DNA from: Methyloversatilis sp.
GTDB taxonomy: Bacteria > Pseudomonadota > Gammaproteobacteria > Burkholderiales > Rhodocyclaceae
Direction: 5' to 3'
Assembly: GCF_030696805.1 (NCBI RefSeq)
Contig: NZ_JAUYRO010000095.1
Span: 62,001-126,000 of the forward strand
Length of the DNA: 64,000 bases
A model generated the notes under the pieces. It did no database searches and was not told the origin of the DNA. It was given only the letters and a program-made list of their open reading frames with translations. Positions 1 to 7,937 of the stretch are shown here, in pieces. Position numbers and translations under genes: made by a program. How positions within the stretch are numbered: the first letter of the stretch is position 1; each line of letters begins with the position of its first letter.

Positions 1-1
1 A

Positions 2-223
2 GCGCGTACGTTGTATGGCGAGATTCTTGCCGTACATCACTGGGGCTTCGACGAAGACGCGCCGGAAGACGTCATCGACGGTCTGGCCCGTGTGCCGCCG
101 CGCGACATGCGCAAGGTGCTGATGGCGGCCTTCGGCAATGCCAAGCTGGAACGGCGCGACCACCTGCTGCCGGCCGATCTGGACGCCGGCCGCGCGACCC
201 GGCAGAAGAAGATAGGGTTCTAG
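2..223 (+). CDS. C-terminal end of an AAA+ ATPase-like protein (5' truncated by window)
   Basis: The reading frame is open from the first bases of the window to a TAG stop at 221-223, so this is the last 73 or so codons of a gene that starts outside. A TTG at position 11 lies in frame but has no ribosome binding site, so I do not treat it as the start. The visible part is a soluble, mostly helical tail with an RDMRKVLMAAF segment and a basic RQKKIGF end. It looks like the small helical lid of an AAA+ or Lon-type ATPase, but no Walker motif is present in the visible part. The family call is therefore weak. The next gene starts 30 bases downstream on the same strand. Confidence 0.45.
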   Translation, partial: ARTLYGEILAVHHWGFDEDAPEDVIDGLARVPPRDMRKVLMAAFGNAKLERRDHLLPADLDAGRATRQKKIGF

Positions 224-253
224 CGCACACGTGCTCTGGTACGCTCCGGTCGC

Positions 254-1588
254 ATGAACCACCCGAGTCTTCCAGCGCTGAACGACGCTCCTTCGATCGC
301 TGCCCCATCGTGTGAAGTGCCTTCATCTTCAGCCGTATGGCGGCCGATGATAGGCCCGGCTGCCAGCCGCGATCTGTGCACCGACTGCGGCATTTCGCGC
401 AGCAGCGAAGACAAGCGCTGCGGCCGAGCCTGCCAGTTCATCAAGCCGGATTACCCCGAACTTGAAACGCGCGTACATGGCCGCGCACGCGACCCGCGGC
501 GACCGGACGAAATGCATTTCGGGCCGCATCGCCGCATGCTGCGTGCCGCACTCAAGCCGGCCAGAGCCGATGCCCAATGGACCGGCATCACCACCCGCAT
601 CGCCGAACGGCTGCTGGAAACCGGCGCCGTCGACGCCGTGCTGACGATGGCGCCCGACCCGGACGATCGCTGGCGCCCGGTGCCGGTGCTGGTGACGCGA
701 TCGGAAGGCATGGCGCAGTGCCGCGGCATGCGCATGGGCTATGCGCCGCTGCTTGCGCTGCTCGAACCGGCGCGCGCGCAGGGCTACCGGCGGCTCGCGG
801 TGATCGGAATTCCGTGTCAGGTCTATGCGCTGCGCGCACTCGAAGCCGAACTGGGTTTCGACAGGCTATACGTGATCGGCACGCCCTGCTCGGACAACAC
901 CACCACCGAGCGCTTCCACGAGTTCCTCGAACTGCTGGCGCGGGAAACCGATGTTGCCGCCGACGACATCACCTATCTCGAATTCCGCGCCGACTATCAC
1001 GTCGAGCTGCGCTACCGCGATGGCACGAAGCGCGCCATTCCCTTTCTGATGCTGCCGCTGTCGCAATTGCCGAACGACTTCTTTCCGCTGACCTGTCGCA
1101 CCTGTGTCGATTACACCAATGTGCTGGCCGACATCACGGTCGGCTACATGGGTGGCGAGGGCGAACAGTGGCTGCTGGTGCGCAACGAGCGCGGCGAAGA
1201 ACTGCTTGCGCTGCTGGGCGACGAAGTGGTGACGCGTGCGCCGGGCAGTGCGGGCAAGCGGCAGGGGCCGGTGAAAGGCTTCCTCGCCAATGTGGAGCGC
1301 GCCGCGGGCGGGCTGCCGCTGCGCCGCATGCCGCAATGGCTGCGCCCCATCGTGGGCTGGTTGATGCCGCGTGTCGGGCCGAAGGGGCTGGAATTTGCGC
1401 GTGCCCGGGTCGAAATGAAGGCGGTCGAAACCGTCATCCACCTGCGGCGCGAAATGCCGCAGCGTCTCAAGAGCATGGTGCCGGCGCACATCTGGAAGCT
1501 GGTTGCGCCGTATGCGCTGACGCCGGTGCCAACCGAATTGCCGGCCGAGCGGGACACCCGCGCGCCGCGAGAGGGTGATGCCGGCTGA
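254..1588 (+). CDS. Coenzyme F420 hydrogenase/dehydrogenase beta-subunit (FrhB/BciB-like) iron-sulfur oxidoreductase
   Basis: This 444-residue protein belongs to the FrhB/FdhB family. That family includes F420-reducing subunits and the ferredoxin-dependent 8-vinyl reductase BciB of bacteriochlorophyll synthesis. Visible features are an N-terminal cysteine cluster at about residues 42-60 (CTDCG, then KRCGRAC), GIPCQVYALR near residue 183, GTPCSDNTT near residue 213, and LTCRTCVDYTNVLADITVG near residue 280. These match the iron-sulfur and flavin regions of the family. The first 40 residues are Ser/Pro-rich and look unstructured. The ATG at 254 follows the previous gene by 30 bases. The gene ends one base before the stop of a convergent gene. 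No bacteriochlorophyll gene lies nearby, so the substrate is unknown. Family assignment is firm; the BciB function is inference. Confidence 0.8.
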   Translation: MNHPSLPALNDAPSIAAPSCEVPSSSAVWRPMIGPAASRDLCTDCGISRSSEDKRCGRACQFIKPDYPELETRVHGRARDPRRPDEMHFGPHRRMLRAALKPARADAQWTGITTRIAERLLETGAVDAVLTMAPDPDDRWRPVPVLVTRSEGMAQCRGMRMGYAPLLALLEPARAQGYRRLAVIGIPCQVYALRALEAELGFDRLYVIGTPCSDNTTTERFHEFLELLARETDVAADDITYLEFRADYHVELRYRDGTKRAIPFLMLPLSQLPNDFFPLTCRTCVDYTNVLADITVGYMGGEGEQWLLVRNERGEELLALLGDEVVTRAPGSAGKRQGPVKGFLANVERAAGGLPLRRMPQWLRPIVGWLMPRVGPKGLEFARARVEMKAVETVIHLRREMPQRLKSMVPAHIWKLVAPYALTPVPTELPAERDTRAPREGDAG

Positions 1589-2035
1589 TCAGTGCAACTT
1601 CATCGGGTCGACCAGGAAGGTGCGGCTGCCGCGCGTCAGATCGAGCTCACCCCGCATCAGGCAGCCGGATTCAAGATCGATGTCATTGGCGACCCAGGTT
1701 TCGCGCTCTTTCGACACCAGATAGATCAGCACGACATCGCGCGTGACCGGCGGCTGATCGGGTTCGTCGTCGTCGAATTCGGCCAGCCGCAACAGGCAGC
1801 TCAGGCCGACCACATCGATGTCCGGTTGAGCGACCGTTTCCTGCACGAAGCGGGTCACGGCGAGTTCGTCCAGAAAGTCGACGTGGGCAAGCGCCGCACT
1901 GCGGATGCGGCCGTGCTCAATGTGCGCCATCAGCGCGGTGGGACGAGGTGGGTCGCCGCGCGCAAGCAATGCGTCGGCGTGATCCTGGCAGGCGCGCAAC
2001 ACGGCGCTAAAACACGCTTCCTCCATTGGCAGCAT
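1589..2035 (-). CDS. conserved hypothetical protein
   Basis: This is a soluble acidic protein of 148 residues with no signal peptide or membrane segment. I do not recognise the family. I chose the ATG at 2035 because a strong GGAGGAG ribosome binding site sits six bases upstream of it. An in-frame GTG 15 bases earlier overlaps that site and is unlikely. Visible features are an acidic EFDDDEPDQPP loop in the middle and a C-terminus with ESGCLMRGELDLTRGSRTF. The stop codon abuts the stop of the FrhB-like gene, so the two genes are convergent with no spacer. Nothing in the sequence shows a role. Confidence 0.7.
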   Translation of the reverse strand: MLPMEEACFSAVLRACQDHADALLARGDPPRPTALMAHIEHGRIRSAALAHVDFLDELAVTRFVQETVAQPDIDVVGLSCLLRLAEFDDDEPDQPPVTRDVVLIYLVSKERETWVANDIDLESGCLMRGELDLTRGSRTFLVDPMKLH

Positions 2036-2118
2036 GATTGTCTCCTCCACAGAAGTGGGTTGCGTCCATGTGCGCGCCTGTTGGAGAGACTAGACGTGTG
2101 TCTGCGGAATGTCTTGAC

Positions 2119-2139
2119 GCACTGCCATGGCGGCAGTGC
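2119..2139. other. 8-bp inverted repeat between acyP and the hypothetical gene
   Basis: GCACTGCC and GGCAGTGC form perfect 8-base arms around a 5-base loop. The structure lies 18 bases past the acyP stop. No T-run follows in either direction, so it is not a standard rho-independent terminator. It could stabilise the 3' end of the metG-acyP transcript or act as an operator for the leftward hypothetical gene. Confidence 0.4.
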
Positions 2140-2156
2140 ACCAAATGACCGGGCTT

Positions 2157-2474
2157 TCAGTCTGTTTTCGATAGCGGATCGCCGACGGTCGGGCGTTGCG
2201 AGAAGTCGTGCAGTGCACTGTCGGCTGCGATCGGCGCAATCAAACATTCATCAACGCGCGCTCCGGCCGGGCCCCGTTCGGCCCAGGCAACCAGCGCATC
2301 GAGGGCCGCCGGCACACCGCAGGCGAATGCCTCGACCGATCCGTCGCGCCGGTTGCGCACCCAGCCGGTCACGCCGAGCCGGCGCGCTTCGTTGATCATG
2401 GCATAGCGGAAACCCACGCCCTGCACCCGCCCGCGGACGGCGAAGTGAAGCGCCTCGATCTCCGAATCGGCCAT
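2157..2474 (-). CDS. acyP: acylphosphatase
   Basis: This 105-residue protein hydrolyses the carboxyl-phosphate bond of acyl phosphates in the cytoplasm. The family signature is clear near the N-terminus: RGRVQGVGFRYA gives the catalytic Arg, and GWVRNRRDGSVEA carries the catalytic Asn. Length is normal for the family once the ATG at 2474 (MADSEIEAL) is used. A longer in-frame start would run into metG and add a non-homologous tail. The gene starts five bases after the metG stop on the same strand, so the two are probably one transcript. No regulatory site is seen between them. Confidence 0.93.
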   Translation of the reverse strand: MADSEIEALHFAVRGRVQGVGFRYAMINEARRLGVTGWVRNRRDGSVEAFACGVPAALDALVAWAERGPAGARVDECLIAPIAADSALHDFSQRPTVGDPLSKTD

Positions 2475-2478
2475 CGAC

Positions 2479-5175
2479 CTACTTGACCCGCATGCCCGGC
2501 GCCGCACCGCTGTCCGGCGACAGGATGAACAGGCCCGGTACTTCACCCGTATCGTCGGACGCCGCCAGCACCATGCCCTCAGACAGGCCGAACTTCATCT
2601 TGCGCGGTGCGAGATTGGCCACCATGACAGTCAGCCGGCCGACCAGCAGTGCCGGGTCATAGGCCGACTTGATGCCCGCGAACACCTGACGCGGGCGCTC
2701 TTCGCCGATGTCGAGCTGCAGGCGCAGCAGCTTGTCCGCGCCTTCGACATGGTTGGCCGCGACGATCTTTGCGATGCGCAGTTCGACCTTCGAGAAGTCG
2801 TCGATGGAGATGAAGCTCCCCTCTCCCGCATCTGCGGGAGAGGGGCCGGGGGTGAGGGCAGATGCGTTCGTCACCGCGCGCCAGATCGATTCCAGCACGC
2901 CTTCGGTCTGATCAATCACCTCGTTGTTCCAGTAGCGGAGCACGCGAATGCCCTGCTCCGCGAGCATGCGGTCGCGTTCGCGATCCTTCAGTGCGGCGTC
3001 GGCGTGCTGACCGCCGTCGAGTTCGACGGCGATTTTCTGTTCTGCGGCATAGAAATCGAGGATGGCCTTCGCGCCACCGCCAAGATCGAACGGGTGCTGG
3101 CGGCGGAACTTCGCGTTGCCGATCTGGCGATCGCGCAGCAAGGACCAGATCAGTGCTTCGGCATCGGTCTGTCCGGCGCGCAGCTTGCGGGCCAGTTCGA
3201 CCAGCGACGCGGGGGCGGATGCCGCCTTGCCCTCACCCGTCCGCGCTGGCGCGCGGCCACCCTCTCCCGCTGATGCGGGCGAGGGATTCGACGCGTCGCG
3301 GGTTTTGGCGGAATCGCCTGGCAACTGCTTTGCAGCGCTGTGGCTTTTCGCTCCCTCTCCCGCATCAGCGGGAAAGGGGTTCGAGGTGCCCTTGCTTTTC
3401 ACGCCCTCTCCCGCATCAGCGGGAGAGGGCTGGGGTGAGGGCAGCAGGCTTTCCTTGTTGGCGTCGACCAGCGCGATCACCTGTTTCGGGTCGATGCGGG
3501 TCATCAGGTGCTTGTAGTCGTTGATGGTGTGGCCGGCGGCGAGCGTGGCGTCGAAGTCGTCCCAGCACACCGGCGCGATGTTCAGGAAGCGCTCGACCTC
3601 GGCAGCCAGATGCGGCAGCACCGGCTTGAGCAGTACGGTGAGCTGGCGGAACAGTTCCAGCGCGGTGCTGCAAACCGACTGCAGCTTTTCGTCCTGACCG
3701 TCCTGCTTGGCCAGCACCCAGGGTGCATGGTCATTGACGAACACGTTGGCCTGGTCGGCACAGGCCATGACCTCGCGCAGTGCGCGGGCATAGTCGCGCG
3801 ACTCGTAGGCGTCACGGATCGATACTTCATGCCAGTGAAATGGCACGGTCGGCGCCGACAACTTGCCCGCAAAGCGCTTCGTGATGAAGCCCGCGCAGCG
3901 GCTGGCGATGTTGATGTACTTGCCGACCAGATCGGAATTCACCCGCGCGACGAAGTCGTCGAGGTTGAGATCGATGTCTTCCATCGAACCGTTCAGCTTG
4001 GCCGCGTAGTAGTAGCGCAGCCATTCCGGGTTCAGGCCGAGATCGAGATAGCTTTGCGCGGTGATGAAGGTGCCGCGGCTCTTGCTCATCTTTTCGCCAT
4101 TGACCGTCAGGAAGCCGTGCGCGTTGATCTGGGTCGGCGTGCGGTAGCCGGAGTGCTCCAGCATGGCCGGCCAGAACAGGGCGTGGAAGTACAGGATGTC
4201 CTTGCCGATGAAGTGCACCATTTCGGTGCCGGCGGCCCGTGCCCCGGCGGCATCGAGAAAGTCGGCTTCGTCGATGGCATGGCCGAGCGCCGCCTGCTTC
4301 TGCACGTAATTGCGGAAGCTGCCGAAGTAGCCGACCGGTGCGTCCAGCCAGACGTAGAAGAACTTGTTGTCGGTGCCCGGGATGCGGAAGCCGAAGTAGG
4401 GCGCGTCGCGCGAAATGTCCCAGTCGGACAGGCGGTTGTCGCCCGGATCGCCCAGCCATTCCTTCATCTTGTTGGCGGCTTCCGGCTGCAGCCGGTTCGA
4501 GCCCTGCGTGAAATCGCGCAGGAACTGTTCGCACTGCGGCGCCGACAGGCGGAAGAAGTGATGTTCGCTGGCGCGCCGCTCGGGCGCGGCACCGGACACC
4601 ACCGAATATGCATTCTTCAGTTCGGTCGGCGCATAGGTGGCACCGCACACTTCGCACGAGTCGCCGTACTGGTCCTTCGCGCCGCACTTCGGGCACTCGC
4701 CCTTGATGAAGCGGTCGGGCAGGAACATTTCCTTCACCGGGTCGTAGAACTGCTCGACCGAGCGCTGCGCGATCAGGTCGGCCGCCTTCAGCTTGCCGTA
4801 GATGTCTTCGCAGAAGGCGCGGTTCTCGTCGGAATCGGTCTGGTGGTAATTGTCGAAGCTGACCAGGAAGCCACCGAGTTCGCCCCGGCCCTGTTTCCAT
4901 GTGGCCTGCACGTCGAGCCCGCCGAAGAAGTCGCGTGCATGTTCGTGCAGCACGCGTTCGACCAGCTCGCGCGGTGTGATGCCTTCCTTCTCTGCACGCA
5001 GCATGATGGGCGTGCCGTGCTGGTCGTCGGCGCCGACGTAATGCACCTCGTGGCCGCGCATGCGCTGGAAGCGCACCCAGATGTCGGTCTGGATGTATTC
5101 GACCAGATGACCGAGATGGATGGCGCCATTGGCGTAGGGAAGGGCACTGGTGACGAGCAGGCGGCGGCGGGACAT
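2479..5175 (-). CDS. metG: methionyl-tRNA synthetase with an in-frame DUF559 nuclease-domain insertion
   Basis: The enzyme charges tRNA-Met with methionine. The protein is 898 residues, against roughly 680-700 for the usual two-part bacterial form. The N-terminal catalytic domain has the HIGH-type motif (IHLGH) near residue 19, a zinc-knuckle cysteine set ([18 protein letters not shown]) and KMSKSRGT. The anticodon-binding domain ends at about residue 578. The C-terminal tRNA-binding (EMAPII-like) domain starts at about residue 788 ([17 protein letters not shown]). Residues 579-786 are an extra segment: proline/glycine-rich repeats encoding SPADAGEG and a DUF559 domain at about 658-768. The reading frame is intact throughout. 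The ATG at 5175 ([17 protein letters not shown]) matches the family start; a 36-residue upstream extension is not conserved. The gene is divergent from apbC and followed by acyP. Confidence 0.95.
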   Translation of the reverse strand: MSRRRLLVTSALPYANGAIHLGHLVEYIQTDIWVRFQRMRGHEVHYVGADDQHGTPIMLRAEKEGITPRELVERVLHEHARDFFGGLDVQATWKQGRGELGGFLVSFDNYHQTDSDENRAFCEDIYGKLKAADLIAQRSVEQFYDPVKEMFLPDRFIKGECPKCGAKDQYGDSCEVCGATYAPTELKNAYSVVSGAAPERRASEHHFFRLSAPQCEQFLRDFTQGSNRLQPEAANKMKEWLGDPGDNRLSDWDISRDAPYFGFRIPGTDNKFFYVWLDAPVGYFGSFRNYVQKQAALGHAIDEADFLDAAGARAAGTEMVHFIGKDILYFHALFWPAMLEHSGYRTPTQINAHGFLTVNGEKMSKSRGTFITAQSYLDLGLNPEWLRYYYAAKLNGSMEDIDLNLDDFVARVNSDLVGKYINIASRCAGFITKRFAGKLSAPTVPFHWHEVSIRDAYESRDYARALREVMACADQANVFVNDHAPWVLAKQDGQDEKLQSVCSTALELFRQLTVLLKPVLPHLAAEVERFLNIAPVCWDDFDATLAAGHTINDYKHLMTRIDPKQVIALVDANKESLLPSPQPSPADAGEGVKSKGTSNPFPADAGEGAKSHSAAKQLPGDSAKTRDASNPSPASAGEGGRAPARTGEGKAASAPASLVELARKLRAGQTDAEALIWSLLRDRQIGNAKFRRQHPFDLGGGAKAILDFYAAEQKIAVELDGGQHADAALKDRERDRMLAEQGIRVLRYWNNEVIDQTEGVLESIWRAVTNASALTPGPSPADAGEGSFISIDDFSKVELRIAKIVAANHVEGADKLLRLQLDIGEERPRQVFAGIKSAYDPALLVGRLTVMVANLAPRKMKFGLSEGMVLAASDDTGEVPGLFILSPDSGAAPGMRVK
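2819..2861. repeat. palindromic repeat, copy A (right border in metG)
   Basis: The core is CTCTCCCGCATCTGCGGGAG with a GGGGGTGAGGGCAG extension on its right. It shares core, extension and orientation with copy D at 3404-3444. In the metG frame it encodes [10 protein letters not shown]. Confidence 0.85.
3260..3285. repeat. palindromic repeat, copy B (internal)
   Basis: A slightly decayed core, CTCTCCCGCTGATGCGGGCG, encodes [10 protein letters not shown] in the metG frame. It starts 441 bases (147 codons) from copy A. A GCCCTCACCCG motif at about 3229 resembles the repeat extension in inverted orientation. Confidence 0.75.
3353..3378. repeat. palindromic repeat, copy C (internal)
   Basis: The core CTCTCCCGCATCAGCGGGAA has one mismatch in its right arm and encodes [10 protein letters not shown] in the metG frame. 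It starts 534 bases (178 codons) from copy A. Confidence 0.8.
3404..3444. repeat. palindromic repeat, copy D (left border in metG)
   Basis: The core CTCTCCCGCATCAGCGGGAG is followed by GGCTGGGGTGAGGGCAG. It is in the same orientation as copy A and 585 bases (195 codons) away. In the metG frame it encodes [13 protein letters not shown]. Confidence 0.85.
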
Positions 5176-5349
5176 GGCGGGCGGCGGGGTGGTAGCCAGA
5201 GCAGGAAAGCCCGCAATTCTACTGCCCGCGAACGGGCTTCCGGGATACGGAGCGCGATGATCGGTTAAACTGGAGTAAATCAATCAGGTATTGCCTGCAG
5301 CGGCGCCGCATGACGCGGCCCGGCGGGCACACCGCGTTTCGGAGTTCAT

Positions 5350-6438
5350 ATGTCCATCAGCGAAGCCCAGGTCCAGAGTGCGCTCAAGGAACTGATCGAT
5401 CCCAATACCGGCAAGGATTTCATTACCACGCGCAGCGCGCGGAACATCCGCGTCGATGGCATCGACGTGTCGGTCGACATCGAACTGGGCTATCCGGCGA
5501 AGAGCCAGATGGATCACCTGCGCCGGATGGCCATCGCCGTGCTGCGCGCGATTCCGGGCGTCGGCAATGTCAGCGTCAGCATGACGCAGAAGATCGTGTC
5601 GCACACGGTGCAGCGCGGCGTGAAGCTGCTGCCAGGTGTGAAGAACATCATCGCCGTGGCGTCCGGCAAGGGCGGCGTCGGCAAGAGCACCACCGCGGTG
5701 AACCTTGCTCTGGCGCTGGCCGCCGAGGGGGCGACGGTCGGTCTGCTCGACGCCGACATCTACGGCCCGTCGCAGCCGCAGATGCTGGGCATCACCGGCC
5801 GGCCGGATTCGCCGGACGGCAAGTCGCTGTCGCCGATGATGGCCTACGGCATCCAGGCGATGTCGATCGGCTTCCTGATCGACGTCGAAACGCCGATGGT
5901 TTGGCGCGGCCCGATGGTGACCTCGGCGCTGGAGCAGTTGCTGACCGAAACCCGCTGGGAGGATGTCGATTACCTGGTCATCGACATGCCGCCGGGCACC
6001 GGCGACATCCAGCTTACGCTGGCGCAGAAGGTGCCGGTGACCGGCGCCGTCATCATCACGACGCCGCAGGACATCGCGCTGCTGGATGCACGCAAGGGAC
6101 TGAAGATGTTCGAGAAGGTGGGCATCCCCATCCTCGGCATCGTGGAAAACATGAGCATCCACACCTGTTCGAAGTGCGGCCACGAAGAGCACATTTTCGG
6201 CGAGGGTGGCGGCGCGCGCATGGCGGCCGACTACGGCCTCGAAGTGCTGGGTTCGCTGCCGCTGGCGATGCAGATCCGCGAACAGGCCGATTCCGGCAAG
6301 CCGACCGTGGTGTCCGACCCGGACGGGCGCGTGGCCGAAATCTATCGCGACATCGCGCGCAAGGTGGCGGTGAAGATCGCCGACAAGGGCAAGGACATGA
6401 GTGCCAAGTTCCCCAGCATCGTGGTGCAGAACACCTGA
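5350..6438 (+). CDS. apbC: iron-sulfur cluster carrier protein ApbC/Mrp
   Basis: This 362-residue cytosolic P-loop ATPase carries and transfers iron-sulfur clusters to apoproteins. An N-terminal DUF59 (MIP18-like) domain covers about residues 1-90. The deviant Walker A motif GKGGVGKST is at about 106-114, LLDADIYGPSQP follows at about 135, and the cluster-binding CxxC pair is C273 and C276 (TCSKCGHEEH). Length and order are typical for the proteobacterial protein. The ATG at 5350 has a GGAG site eight bases upstream. It is divergent from metG. The pairing metG/apbC is widely conserved in proteobacteria. A short cytochrome c gene follows 29 bases downstream. Confidence 0.95.
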   Translation: MSISEAQVQSALKELIDPNTGKDFITTRSARNIRVDGIDVSVDIELGYPAKSQMDHLRRMAIAVLRAIPGVGNVSVSMTQKIVSHTVQRGVKLLPGVKNIIAVASGKGGVGKSTTAVNLALALAAEGATVGLLDADIYGPSQPQMLGITGRPDSPDGKSLSPMMAYGIQAMSIGFLIDVETPMVWRGPMVTSALEQLLTETRWEDVDYLVIDMPPGTGDIQLTLAQKVPVTGAVIITTPQDIALLDARKGLKMFEKVGIPILGIVENMSIHTCSKCGHEEHIFGEGGGARMAADYGLEVLGSLPLAMQIREQADSGKPTVVSDPDGRVAEIYRDIARKVAVKIADKGKDMSAKFPSIVVQNT

Positions 6439-6467
6439 TTGCCAGACCCACCCGGAGGCAAACCGTC

Positions 6468-6770
6468 ATGAAGCCGAACGCACTGTTGATCGCTGCATCG
6501 TGTTGCTTGCTTGCCACGGCAGTTCATGCCGCCGATCCGGCCAAGGGCGGCGAACTGGTGGTCGAGGCGCGGTGCGAAAGCTGCCACGCGGACAAGCTGG
6601 GCGGAGACGGTTCGCAGATCTATCTGCGCAAGGACCGGCGGGTGAACACGCTGGCCCAGCTCGCGACCCAGGTCAGCGTGTGCAATTCGCAGCTCAACAC
6701 CGGCTGGTTCCCGGAAGACGAGGCGCATGTTGCGGCCTATCTGAACCAGCGTTACTACAAGTTCAGATAA
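6468..6770 (+). CDS. small periplasmic monoheme c-type cytochrome
   Basis: This 100-residue protein has a cleavable signal peptide ending near AVHA-ADPA and one heme site, CESCH, at about residue 37. A possible distal Met is not evident. The C-terminus, YLNQRYYKF, packs as the usual last helix of small cytochromes c. It resembles green-sulfur or nitrate-reductase-linked small cytochromes, but I cannot name the family exactly. The ATG at 6468 has an upstream CGGAGG site. It follows apbC by 29 bases and is convergent with the end of the sox operon. It could accept electrons in the periplasm; its partner is unknown. Confidence 0.8.
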   Translation: MKPNALLIAASCCLLATAVHAADPAKGGELVVEARCESCHADKLGGDGSQIYLRKDRRVNTLAQLATQVSVCNSQLNTGWFPEDEAHVAAYLNQRYYKFR

Positions 6771-6828
6771 GGCACATTCAGCAGGTTCGCCAGGCGGGCG
6801 CGTCCGATTGGCGCGTCCGTCTGGAACG

Positions 6829-7455
6829 TCAACTCGCCGACCGGCGGCAGAAGCAATAGACGAACTGCTGCATCACGCCGGTTGGCGTGCGATGGGCTTC
6901 GCGACTGTGCTCCAGCAGTTCGAAGCGTGCCCCGAATTGAGCATGCAGCGCGTTCGCACCATAGCGCACCACCGGCAGGCCGCTGCAGCGATCCGGGCCG
7001 TCTTCCGCGAAGGCGGCCACGATCACGTAGCCGTTCGGCTTTACCGCCCGCAGCACCGTCGCCACATAGGCATCCCGCTGTGCCGGATCGGTCAGGAAAT
7101 GGAATACCGCGCGGTCGTGCCACAGGTCGAAGCGCCTCGGCGGCAGTTCGACTTCGGTGATGTCGGCCTCGATCCACGTCACCCCGGCCGCCGCGCCGCC
7201 CAGACGAGCCTGCGCCGCGTGCAACGCAGCGGCCGACAGGTCGAGCACGCTGAGGTCGGTATGGCCGCGCGCCAGCAGATCATCGACCAGCGTCGAGGCG
7301 CCACCGCCGACATCAATGATGGCGGCCTCACGACCCAGTCCGGCACGTTTGATCAGGTCGAGCGAATGCTGCGCGTGCGGCTGGAACCAGCTCACGCTGT
7401 CCGGCGCCTTGCGGGCATAGACCTCTTCCCAGTGGTGCTTCTTGCCGTCGTTCAT
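6829..7455 (-). CDS. class I SAM-dependent methyltransferase at the tail of the sox operon
   Basis: This 208-residue soluble protein has the class I methyltransferase fold. Motif I reads IIDVGGGASTLVDDLL at about residues 45-60, the acidic end of strand 2 is LSVLDLS, and FDLWHDRAVFHFL is the motif IV region. It begins with HHWEEVYARK, typical of the thiopurine/tellurite-type and generic methyltransferase group. Its ATG overlaps the stop of the thioredoxin gene by four bases, so it is probably translated with the sox operon. The substrate is unknown. Methylation of a sulfur compound or a heavy oxyanion would fit the context but is only a guess. Confidence 0.85.
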   Translation of the reverse strand: MNDGKKHHWEEVYARKAPDSVSWFQPHAQHSLDLIKRAGLGREAAIIDVGGGASTLVDDLLARGHTDLSVLDLSAAALHAAQARLGGAAAGVTWIEADITEVELPPRRFDLWHDRAVFHFLTDPAQRDAYVATVLRAVKPNGYVIVAAFAEDGPDRCSGLPVVRYGANALHAQFGARFELLEHSREAHRTPTGVMQQFVYCFCRRSAS

Positions 7456-7937
7456 CGCGCGGCCGCCTTGACGCCCGCCGCGATGGCGTCATCAAGATAG
7501 CCGCCATAGAAGTCGGCCTTGCCGGCTCCGACCAGCGGTGAGGCGACCTGTCTGCCGTCGGCATCCAGAAACAGCACGGTCGGCGCGAACTGCACCTTCA
7601 TGCGTTTCGCGAACGCGGCCTGCGTCGTCTTGCTGCCGTCGAAGTCGGTCAGCTTGCGCGCGCTGTTCAGATCGACTTCGCGGATCACCAGCCGGCCGCG
7701 CTGGGCGGCATCGCGTGCCAGCGGCGCCAGATAGTGGCTGCGCACCTCTTCGCAGTAGTGGCAGCCGGGCAGCGAAAACAGCACGACGACCACGACGCCC
7801 GGGTTGGCGGCGTCACGCACATCCTTCACCGCGTTGGTCATCGTCGGCAGCGCCGGTCCGGCGGTACGCGCCGGCGCGGCGAACAACGCCGGACTCAGCA
7901 GCAGCGCCATCAGGGCGACGAGTGTGCGCCAGGTCAT
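7452..7937 (-). CDS. periplasmic thioredoxin-like protein of the sox operon (SoxS/SoxW type)
   Basis: This 161-residue protein has an N-terminal signal peptide (LVALMALLLSPALFAAPA) and a thioredoxin fold with the active site CHYC at about residue 59. The cis-proline region reads QFAPTVLFLDADG. Thioredoxins of this type reduce periplasmic Sox proteins, notably the SoxY cysteine. The start overlaps the stop of the SoxH-like gene by four bases and its stop overlaps the methyltransferase start, which indicates coupled translation. SoxS and SoxW cannot be told apart with confidence here, so no symbol is given. Confidence 0.85.
   Translation of the reverse strand: MTWRTLVALMALLLSPALFAAPARTAGPALPTMTNAVKDVRDAANPGVVVVVLFSLPGCHYCEEVRSHYLAPLARDAAQRGRLVIREVDLNSARKLTDFDGSKTTQAAFAKRMKVQFAPTVLFLDADGRQVASPLVGAGKADFYGGYLDDAIAAGVKAAAR

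Larger units (their letters stand above)
2819..3444 (-). mobile_element. repeat-bracketed DUF559 (Vsr-like) nuclease cassette inside metG
   Basis: Direct copies of a palindromic repeat (2819-2861 and 3404-3444) bracket a segment that adds about 208 codons to metG. The coded domain reads [16 protein letters not shown], then [22 protein letters not shown] and [10 protein letters not shown]. This is the DUF559 pattern, with the PD-(D/E)xK residues D707, E718 and D720 (metG numbering). DUF559 proteins are normally free-standing genes of about 120 residues. Here the domain has no ATG, GTG or TTG of its own just upstream, so it is made only as part of MetG. Calling it a mobile cassette is my inference from the repeat borders and from its absence in ordinary MetG. 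Confidence 0.65.

Noticed and set aside
2819..3444. Repeats in metG as a CRISPR array
   Set aside because: Spacing is irregular (441, 93 and 51 bases), the repeats lie inside a coding frame and no cas gene is nearby.
2479..5175. Assembly error or frameshift in metG as the cause of the extra length
   Set aside because: The frame is open across the whole insert, the insert encodes a coherent DUF559 domain, and both MetG parts resume in frame.
3508..5268. 586-residue open frame on the plus strand, antisense to metG
   Set aside because: It is a mirror of the high-GC third-position pattern of metG. It has no ribosome binding site and no family motif.
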